From Promethearchaeota archaeon (GTDB taxonomy: Archaea > Asgardarchaeota > Lokiarchaeia > Sigyniarchaeales > SOKP01): DNA of 64,000 nucleotides. The stretch lies in contig JALGVJ010000010.1 in the NCBI GenBank assembly GCA_029838195.1, positions 1 through 64,000 of the forward strand, given 5' to 3'. The translations under genes were made by a program, and so were the position numbers. Position 1 is the first letter of the stretch. Every line of letters begins with the position of its first letter. Below the pieces are notes generated by a model. That model worked only from the letters and a program-made list of their open reading frames with translations. It did no database searches and was not told the DNA's origin. Shown here piece after piece: positions 57,327 to 64,000 of this stretch.

Positions 57327-58061
57327 ATGAAAATGGATACAATTAGAATTGATGAAATGAATTGGGTGGATATCAAGGAAAAAATTGAAAGGGGATATAC
57401 AACGGTGATATTTGGAGTAGGATCTACTGAACAACATGGGCCTTCCTTACCAGAGCAAACGGATGCATTACAAGCGGATAGATTCGCAAATCTAATTGCT
57501 CGTGAACTTGGCAAAGCATTACAAGCCCCTACGATTTCCGTTGGGTTTTCTGAATATCATTTAAACTTTCCAGGTACCATTTCCCTTCGTGAATCGATAT
57601 TAACCGCAGTAGTTGAGGATTATATTAGTAGTTTGGCTGGACATGGATTTAAAAATATTGTTATTTATGTTTCGCATGGAGGGAATGAAGAATCCGTGAA
57701 AAAAGCCATCGCTAACATGCAAAATAAATTTCCTCACATCAAAATGATTTATTATTATACTCAAGACATTTATCCGGCCATTCGAGCTATGGGGCAAAAA
57801 TATGGATTAACCGTTGGCGAGATAGGTTCGCATGCGGGAGATATGGAAGCCTCAATAATGCTATATTTAGCACCAGAATTGGTTAAAAAAGAACGATTAG
57901 TAAAAGGATTAACAAAAGTAATTACACCCAGGTTGAGGAAAAAATTTCGAGCTGAAGGGTTCAATGCCATAACGGAAAATGATGTTGTTGGAGATCAAAC
58001 AAAAGCTTTGGCAGAAAAAGGCTTCGACAGAAAAAGGAAGGAAGTCATTGGACATCAATGA
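57327..58061 (+). CDS. Creatininase-family amidohydrolase
   Basis: A 244-aa protein. STEQHGPSLPEQTDAL (about 34-49) and SHGGNEESV (about 115-123) contain the metal-binding residues of the creatininase family, with SHAGDMEASIM near 170. Family members open cyclic amides or formamides (creatinine, F420/riboflavin-related FAPy deformylation by ArfB). The archaeal ArfB role is a possibility but not demonstrable from sequence. Confidence 0.9.
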   Translation: MKMDTIRIDEMNWVDIKEKIERGYTTVIFGVGSTEQHGPSLPEQTDALQADRFANLIARELGKALQAPTISVGFSEYHLNFPGTISLRESILTAVVEDYISSLAGHGFKNIVIYVSHGGNEESVKKAIANMQNKFPHIKMIYYYTQDIYPAIRAMGQKYGLTVGEIGSHAGDMEASIMLYLAPELVKKERLVKGLTKVITPRLRKKFRAEGFNAITENDVVGDQTKALAEKGFDRKRKEVIGHQ

Positions 58062-58331
58062 TTTGCCTCGTCCTCCATCTCATTAAAATTAAAACGTAGA
58101 AATGTAAATTTTTTTATTTTTATAATTATAATTAAATGAATAAATGAATTAATTCCGGCTTTCAAAAATTCACTCGCGTTTAATTTATTAAGAAGATTTA
58201 GAAATTTGTGTGCCTCATTCTTTTTTTATTTATTCTATCTTTTTCAATAATATATGATTTATATTGCTCAATCATAATTTATGAGCTTCTAATTAATGAA
58301 GTACGCAAATTAAAGCAAATGTTTGATTTAC

Positions 58332-58745
58332 ATGTATGATGATTTAAAAGAATTTCAGAATAAGAAATATAGCGGGATGAAAATAGGAAATTCTCATTCA
58401 TGGCATTATTCCAATGGAAGATGGTATGAAACAAAAAAAACTCCGGATGAATGGGAAATTAATTTTGAATGCGTGAAGAAACGCATGAATCCTGCTCCAT
58501 TTAATTCCGGTGCAAAAATTGGAACAAAATATCATTGGTATATACTTGCTGACCAATTTGCCATTAAATTAGATCCGAATTCTTACATGACAATAATGAG
58601 GGGTGTGAAATTTAAAATTGGGCACAAGCGCCCTCATTGGAAGAAATTTAGTTATGAATACCCCCAACAACTTAGTTATAAAGAACGAATTATCAATATT
58701 TTAGAAGAGACTTTAAAAAGATTAAAAAATGATTTTTCATGTTAG
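58332..58745 (+). CDS. Hypothetical protein
   Basis: About 137 aa. The track start is TTG at 58323; ATG at 58332 is the better choice. Trp/Tyr-rich (SHSWHYSNGRWYETKK, KYHWYILADQ), compact alpha/beta composition, with a short basic helix at the C-terminus. No recognised family or partner. Confidence 0.55.
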   Translation: MYDDLKEFQNKKYSGMKIGNSHSWHYSNGRWYETKKTPDEWEINFECVKKRMNPAPFNSGAKIGTKYHWYILADQFAIKLDPNSYMTIMRGVKFKIGHKRPHWKKFSYEYPQQLSYKERIINILEETLKRLKNDFSC

Positions 58746-58995
58746 ACGAATTGAAAATCATTTTTACATGTTATCCTAAGTGCCGCGAAAATGGATGAGA
58801 TGTTATATTATTGATCATGGCAAATTTTTTGATATTTTAATTTAACTTGTAAAGAGATTTGAAATCATCGCATATTTCAAGAATTCAAATAGTCTATGAA
58901 TATTTTCGTGAACTCTCCTTGAACCTTAAAAATCTTTCACGAAAATGTAAAAAGTAAGAAAAAAAATTATCGAAATGCTATTAATTTATTTAATT

Positions 58996-59649
58996 TTATT
59001 TATTCCCTATTTTTTCATGAAATATATTTATTGCCACTAACGTGATCCAAGCTTCTGCTATATAAATTGCTATGAATTCCATGAAAAAATTCCATCCTCC
59101 CGGAAGATCGATAAAAATTAAGATAACACTCATCAAACCCGTTAAAAAACCAAAATAAGCAATGGATTTTTTAAATTTTGGGTGGGTTAAAAGCACACCA
59201 TTAATGAAAAATTCTGCTACAATTATGCTTGTAAAAATTACCATGCTCCAGAAAGCGTGAGTTTCTCCAAAATCCTCTGAAAATATTCCATTCATTACCA
59301 AACCAATGCCCGCAAGTATCCCAAAAAATTGCGCAATGTATAATACAAGGTTTTTGAGTTTATTGTCCATGTAGAAAACGTATAAACCTCCGGTAAATAA
59401 TATTATCGTTAATCCCATCCAAACTTGTCCTGTATTATAGAATTGTGCTCCTAATGGGCTATTATAAAAATTGCGCGTGGGATGAAGGGTAGTTCTTCCC
59501 AGATCGCTATGATAATTCGTGAATGGACTAAAAGGAGGGACCTCAGAAGGCCATAAAAGATAGGCGGGAATATTAAAAAAAAGATCCGTACACCACATTA
59601 GCAGAGTGGCAAGCACGGATAAAGGCCATTTAAAAGGATTTTTTTCCAT
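58996..59649 (-). CDS. DUF998-family membrane protein
   Basis: A 217-aa protein with six predicted transmembrane helices. The loop between the first and second (NYHSDLGRTTLHPTRNFYNSP) resembles the DUF998 extracytoplasmic signature. Function of the family is unknown. Confidence 0.72.
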   Translation of the reverse strand: MEKNPFKWPLSVLATLLMWCTDLFFNIPAYLLWPSEVPPFSPFTNYHSDLGRTTLHPTRNFYNSPLGAQFYNTGQVWMGLTIILFTGGLYVFYMDNKLKNLVLYIAQFFGILAGIGLVMNGIFSEDFGETHAFWSMVIFTSIIVAEFFINGVLLTHPKFKKSIAYFGFLTGLMSVILIFIDLPGGWNFFMEFIAIYIAEAWITLVAINIFHEKIGNK

Positions 59650-59917
59650 AATATCTTCACGGTGTTAAAATTGTTTTATAATATTGTAGTAATAACATGA
59701 GCTAAATGAAAAGTCTATGAATAGTGATAGAATTAAAATAATAAAAATACTTTTTCTTCCCTTCAACACCCACCACGGGATGGCTGATTTTCATTAAATA
59801 ATCTTGCTCATTTAATAATTTGAAATCTTTCAATTAAAAATGAAGCTTCTTTTGGTGGGAATTTATATTATTTTTAACATTGTATCAAATATTAAAACTA
59901 AAAATTTAACTTGAAAA

Positions 59918-60637
59918 ATGTTTTGTACTATAGAAGGTATTAAAATTCCGCTTGTAATGACCGGAAGCTCCACATTTGTCGGTTCTGCTCAATTTGGAAA
60001 AAATGCCCGGATTTATCGGAAGAAGTTTTTAAAAAACACGGAAGCAATGTTGGAAATTTTAAAAGCTAGTTATCAAGCAGGAGGAAGAGGGTTTCACGTG
60101 GTGGATGCTGGCAAAATCGTGGAGGCGGCAAAAATAATGCTTGAAACCCATAATGATTACGTCGTAATTGGTTCTACTTTTCCCGGCCCAGATCCCTTGA
60201 TTGAGAATTTAATTGCTATCGGAGCAAAAATAATTTTCATTCATGCAAGTGCTGCGGACAGAAAAGATCAAAGATTAAATGCACTCATTGAGGAAATATC
60301 TTCTCGTGGAGTTCATATTGGGTTAGCTGTTCATAATGCTATATCCACATTAACCTATGCTTTTGAGAATCTACCTGATATTAAAACCTTTTTGACGCCA
60401 TTCAATAAAGCAGGACTTTACATGGGTTATAAGGAACAATTAGAACAGTTAATCGATCAAAAAAAAGACTGTTTCTTCATCGGAATGAAGACCATGGCTG
60501 CGGGAAAATTAAATCCAGAAGAGGCATTTGATTATATTTCCAAACATAATATTTGTGCGGCGACCATCGGAATGGTAACTCTCGAAGAAGCTACCATTAC
60601 GACGAAAATGGCATTAGAAATGTTTTCAAAAAAATAG
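59918..60637 (+). CDS. TIM-barrel-like protein of unknown function
   Basis: A 239-aa protein. Strand-loop-helix repeats (YVVIGSTFPGPDPLIENLIAIGAKIIFIHAS, GVHIGLAVHNAIS, FFIGMKTMAAGKL) indicate a small beta/alpha barrel. The C-terminal GMKTMAAGKLNPEEAFDYIS recalls the last strand of aldo-keto-reductase-like barrels, but the NADP site is not evident. No specific function assigned. Confidence 0.6.
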   Translation: MFCTIEGIKIPLVMTGSSTFVGSAQFGKNARIYRKKFLKNTEAMLEILKASYQAGGRGFHVVDAGKIVEAAKIMLETHNDYVVIGSTFPGPDPLIENLIAIGAKIIFIHASAADRKDQRLNALIEEISSRGVHIGLAVHNAISTLTYAFENLPDIKTFLTPFNKAGLYMGYKEQLEQLIDQKKDCFFIGMKTMAAGKLNPEEAFDYISKHNICAATIGMVTLEEATITTKMALEMFSKK

Positions 60638-60687
60638 TTTTATTCTTCTTTTTTTTTAGAAAAAGATTGAATTTTGAATTTTGAATT

Positions 60688-61595
60688 TTAGCTAAGTAAT
60701 TCAAAAATATCCTTGATTTTTGGTTTAATATGGCTCTTCTTTCCAAAGCGGTTTAAAATCCACCAACAACTCACGCAATAAGTTGTCACGTAATCAATAT
60801 CATCTCGATTAAAATCCTTCATTCTTTTATTCGCAATGGCCTCTATAATATCCGTTCGATGTTGATAGCCGATACCTCCTCCACAACACCAATGGGGCAC
60901 GTTGGCTATTTTATATCCACTTTTTTTCATGATTTCCTCAACTTGTTTATCGAGGTCGGGAAATCCGCGATTTTTTAATTGGCATAAATGTTGGAATGCA
61001 ACCGTTCCTGATTTTTTGGTTTGGCTGGGTCTTAAATAATCCGTGATATATTTTATCTCAACATTTTTTAATTCGGGGCAATAATAATTTGCATATAAAT
61101 AAAAACAAGCGGGACAAAGGCAAATTATCCTCTTGAACTGAGAGAAAATCTCCAAGTTTTCTTTTTTACACGTGTCAATCTCGACAGTAGAGCCCGAGAC
61201 ATGCCATGTTCGGTATATCGTGGAATTCGAATGGTAGAAAGGCACCCCATGAAGAAAAGTGTATCAGATTTTTTTGGAATGCCCTCTGGAATTCTAATGC
61301 GCATGGTATTGGAGGGATAAGGAGTTCGATATTTTTTAAAATACTCTTGCATTTGTTCCCATCCCTCGAACGATTTCACTTGTTTTAGATATTCTCTTTT
61401 TAGCTGGATTCTCTCTTCTTCAGTTGGGCATTCACCGCAATGTACGCAATTATAGAGTTTCTTAAAATCTTCCGGAACAAACTTGATTTGGTCTACATGT
61501 TTAATCATGTCTTTAATATCTTCATCCTTGATGAAATTCTCGGGATCAATTTCTTTGGTAGGATAATTTTTTCTTCCGGGAATTCTTTCATTCAC
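60688..61595 (-). pseudogene. Frameshifted CCG-domain Fe-S oxidoreductase (HdrB/HdrD-like)
   Basis: Two overlapping minus-strand ORFs (61125-61595 and 60688-61245) are pieces of one protein. The first has a ferredoxin-like NCVHCGEC and then the start of a CCG domain (FFMGCLSTIRIPRYTEH). The second, in another frame, continues CLCPACFYLYANYYCPEL and a second CCG domain with WCCGGGIGYQH…TYCVSCW. The segment expected between them, including the first CCG signature, is missing (about 30-45 residues), so a deletion plus frameshift is likely. Intact relatives pass electrons to disulfides or other acceptors. Confidence 0.75.
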
Positions 61596-61951
61596 TTTAG
61601 CTCATCTATTCTCTTAAAATTTCAAGGCATTTTTAAATATTATTCTTCTTTTTAATAAATCGACGATAACAATCAATATTTAACTCAGGAAATTTATTTT
61701 TTTTTAAAGAGGCTTCTTAAAAATCGAGAAGTTTATTTTCGTGCTTTACTCTCATTTTTATACGTAAGTAAAATTAAGCTCTTTTTTGGTATACATCGCG
61801 CAGTCCTTTAGAATAAATAGGGTTATAAATTTAAAATGAATTAATGAAGAGGTTCCAACGGATGAAATAATATTTAACATTAAAAGAGGGAAACAAATTT
61901 CAGGAAAATAAGAAAGGAAAATTCGTAGGATACTTGGTTAAGTTTCAACTT
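61596..61951. other. Intergenic region, nothing seen
   Basis: AT-rich spacer holding the promoter side of the CCG-domain gene. No ORF or hairpin of note. Confidence 0.4.
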
Positions 61952-62281
61952 TCATTTATAATCTTCTCGTGTAGGGCTAAAAATTTCTACGACTTCACTA
62001 TATTCTAACATCTTAGCACCATGCTTTTCAAAAGAATCAAATACGTAGCTATCACCTTCTTTTGCTATAAATTCCCCCTTTTCCGTAATGAATTTTATTT
62101 TTCCCTTTAAAACATAACCAATTTGATGCGCCTCATGATCATGAAGGGGAATTTCCGCATCTTTTTCGAGAATGAAAAAACAAGACATCACGGTGTCATT
62201 ATAAGCTAACGTTTTTCGATAAACACCTTCGAGCATTTTTACCATATCTACACCATCCTTATTGATCGGACCTTTTATCAT
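61952..62281 (-). CDS. Cupin-domain protein
   Basis: A 109-aa single cupin barrel. Motif 1 IPLHDHEAHQIGYVLKGKIKF has the usual HxHx…E/Q…G pattern (Glu replaced by Gln), and motif 2 ends SFEKHGAKML. It probably binds a metal and small ligand; function unknown. Confidence 0.82.
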   Translation of the reverse strand: MIKGPINKDGVDMVKMLEGVYRKTLAYNDTVMSCFFILEKDAEIPLHDHEAHQIGYVLKGKIKFITEKGEFIAKEGDSYVFDSFEKHGAKMLEYSEVVEIFSPTREDYK

Positions 62282-62419
62282 TTTATTCCCTTTTTTATTT
62301 TTTTTAATTTTCTCTATTTATCATGTAATTTAAAATTTCTTAGTTCAAGAAAATCACGAGGGCTTTCAAGGTTATGGCCATTCATTTTCGTGGGAATAAG
62401 TTGATAGTAATATCTCTAA

Positions 62420-62602
62420 CTATTATGGAACCGTGATATCATTATTCGAAATGGAACTTTAATTGATGTAACTGGAAATCCACCATGTTCCGCAGAAATG
62501 GGAATAAAATCCTCGGATTTAAAAAATTCTTCAACTATATTTTTCACTATATATTCCAATTTTAACCGGGATCCCCGAAAAATTAGAGAGGATGAAAAAT
62601 AA
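62420..62602 (+). pseudogene. N-terminal fragment of an amidohydrolase (D-aminoacylase-like)
   Basis: The plus-strand frame reads RDIIIRNGTLIDVTGNPPCSAEMGIK, the characteristic opening of N-acyl-D-amino-acid deacylase/dihydroorotase-type amidohydrolases (…DILIRNGTIIDGTGNP…). It then dissolves into unrelated sequence and stops at 62602. No start codon precedes it, and the catalytic HxH is absent. It is therefore a truncated remnant. Confidence 0.55.
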
Positions 62603-62690
62603 AAAAATTAGGAAACTTCATGCCTACAATGCTTATATATTTTAAGGATTTTAAATTAAAATTAATAATATTTTTTCTTAAGGGGGTACC

Positions 62691-63263
62691 ATGCGAGAAT
62701 TGAAATTTTTTATTAAACCTTTGAAATTCTCTGATATAATTTTTGATTCTAACGTGTTTTCCTATTGTAAAAATGAAAAATTCACATGTCCGAATTATGG
62801 TCATTCTTGGGCATGTCCTCCGGCTTCTACTTCTTTAGAAAGGGAGTTTTCGCACTATAAACACTTTTATCTAATAGGTGTAAAATTAAATTTAGATAAA
62901 TATATTAAGCGCTTGCAAAAGAAATTTCCAAAAAAAAAAAGAGAACGTTTGATTAATGAATTATATAGAAAAAAAATCCTCGAGCGCGAATTGAACAATT
63001 TTATCATAACTTTTTTAGAAAAAAAGAAAGAAAAACACGAAAACTTTTTTATACTATGGGCAGGGTCGTGCGATACATGTGAACTTGAAGGAAAAAGGTG
63101 CACTTATGAGGAAAATGAGCCTTGTCGCTATCCCGAGAAAATGAAACGTGGAATGACCTCTGCTGGAATAAACACGGTTGAAACCGTAAAAAGATTTGGA
63201 TTAAATCTTAACTGGAAAAATGAAAAATACACCTACCGATTTGGATTAGCGTGTTTTAATTAA
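62691..63263 (+). CDS. DUF2284 metal-binding protein
   Basis: A 190-aa protein. Cys motifs FTCPNYGHSWACPP (about 28-40) and GSCDTCELEGKRCTYEENEPCRYPEKM (about 124-150) fit DUF2284, proposed to bind a metal or Fe-S cluster. The GMTSAGINTVETVKRFGLNL end is also typical. Physiological role unknown; often seen in anaerobes. Confidence 0.85.
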   Translation: MRELKFFIKPLKFSDIIFDSNVFSYCKNEKFTCPNYGHSWACPPASTSLEREFSHYKHFYLIGVKLNLDKYIKRLQKKFPKKKRERLINELYRKKILERELNNFIITFLEKKKEKHENFFILWAGSCDTCELEGKRCTYEENEPCRYPEKMKRGMTSAGINTVETVKRFGLNLNWKNEKYTYRFGLACFN

Positions 63264-63333
63264 AAATTTTTGATTAAGCATTTTTCCCTTTTCTTAAGAT
63301 ATATTACTCCTATTAAATTATCTTTATTTGAAA

Positions 63334-64000
63334 ATGCAATCTTCGAGTATCTACCAAGAATTAAAAGAGAAACCATTTAACAAGGCGGATATCCCATTAT
63401 ATCGATTATATTGTCATGGATTTCGCTCTGGAGGATATGTAGATGTCATCAATAGAGAAATCAACCGCATGAGAAGGGAGAGACTGGATTTAAAAGAGTT
63501 CGATGCCTTATTTAATGCCCAAATCGCGCTTGAAAAAATTTTAACTTTGCGGGAAGAGCCCATCCCCATTGATAAACATGTAGTACGACGATTTCTTCAT
63601 TATGACTCTCTCCATGAAAGAGCTTCAAAGCATTTAAAGGAAGCTGGAAAACAATATAAAGAAATAAAAAGATTACACCAGATTTTCATCGAGATTTTTA
63701 GAAAAATTAAGAATAGTGGAGGGTATTTTATCATTAATTGGTTAGATCCTTTTTTATTAAACCATGGTGCTCTTGATCTTCCTGATCAAGGATTGAAAAT
63801 TATTCAAGGAGTTTTTGCTGATAATTTTAGTTTAAATCATGCCGTGGTTTCTCCGGGATGTTCATTCTATCACGACCATGCACATCTTTGGGAATTTCAT
63901 TTTATTGATCATTATAGTAAGGAATTACTTTATGAACATTTTCGGGCGGGAAAAAAATTTAAAATCATCGGTAATGACATCATCTCAATGGGACCTACCA
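63334..64000 (+). CDS. Incomplete ORF running off the window end
   Basis: ATG at 63334 opens a frame of 222 codons without a stop before the window ends, so it was not on the ORF track. The N-terminal half is helical (INREINRMRRERLDLKEFDALFNAQIALEKIL). The later part is alpha/beta with His-rich YHDHAHLWEFHFIDHY. No family recognised; catalytic residues, if any, may be beyond the edge. Confidence 0.7.
   Translation, partial: MQSSSIYQELKEKPFNKADIPLYRLYCHGFRSGGYVDVINREINRMRRERLDLKEFDALFNAQIALEKILTLREEPIPIDKHVVRRFLHYDSLHERASKHLKEAGKQYKEIKRLHQIFIEIFRKIKNSGGYFIINWLDPFLLNHGALDLPDQGLKIIQGVFADNFSLNHAVVSPGCSFYHDHAHLWEFHFIDHYSKELLYEHFRAGKKFKIIGNDIISMGPT

Overview
The window is AT-rich archaeal chromosome, most likely from an Asgard (Promethearchaeota, Loki-type) archaeon. 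The evidence is a stand-alone eukaryote-type ribosomal protein S30e, a tRNA-Trp interrupted by two small introns, a selenocysteine-containing SelD whose 3'UTR carries a SECIS hairpin with a eukaryote-like G·A quartet, a gelsolin-like domain, RING-like zinc fingers, a classical C2H2 finger, many HEAT-repeat and zinc-ribbon proteins, and archaeal anaerobic enzymes (AOR, HdrA-MvhD). No plasmid, phage or IS element was recognised, and there is no CRISPR array. Genes are mostly single units in both orientations, separated by very AT-rich spacers, with few tight operons.

Layout. 0-8 kb: a 980-aa HEAT/coiled-coil protein, a decayed zinc-binding gene, selD plus its SECIS, a CinA-like protein, a PIG-L deacetylase and an MIT-like/zinc-ribbon protein. 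8-15 kb: tungsten AOR and a sugar block of two BNR-repeat sialidase-family proteins, a cyclase-family hydrolase and a GH1 glycosidase. 15-24 kb: a TPR protein, S30e, small zinc ribbons, the two-intron tRNA-Trp, a HepT/MntA toxin-antitoxin pair, an alpha/beta hydrolase, an FAD-dependent dehydrogenase and a C2H2 protein. 24-36 kb: an MBL hydrolase, a solitary N6-adenine methyltransferase, a YkgJ-type cysteine-cluster protein, an HdrA-MvhD fusion overlapping a SpoT/MESH1-like HD hydrolase, DUF711, and class I fructose-bisphosphate aldolase.

36-45 kb is the most eukaryote-like stretch: zinc ribbon-HEAT, gelsolin-SAP, zinc ribbon-LOR (LURP-one-related), a CDP-alcohol phosphatidyltransferase, a winged-helix coiled-coil protein, a tandem pair of vWA-like/RING-like/zinc-ribbon proteins, and a HEAT protein. 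None of these has an assignable substrate. Their clustering suggests a cytoskeleton, membrane or protein-modification theme, which is inference only.

45-64 kb: a decayed ACT-domain gene, an L-fucose isomerase family protein, 2,4-diaminopentanoate dehydrogenase, an amino-acid block (Asp/Glu racemase, serine-racemase/threonine-dehydratase-like enzyme, AlaX editing protein), a GPH sugar symporter, an M20 peptidase, creatininase, several membrane proteins, a frameshifted CCG-domain (HdrB/D-like) gene, a cupin, an amidohydrolase fragment, DUF2284 and an ORF running off the end. Together the genes suggest an anaerobic organotroph using sugars and amino acids with ferredoxin- and Hdr-linked electron flow. 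At least four broken genes indicate either gene decay or assembly indels.
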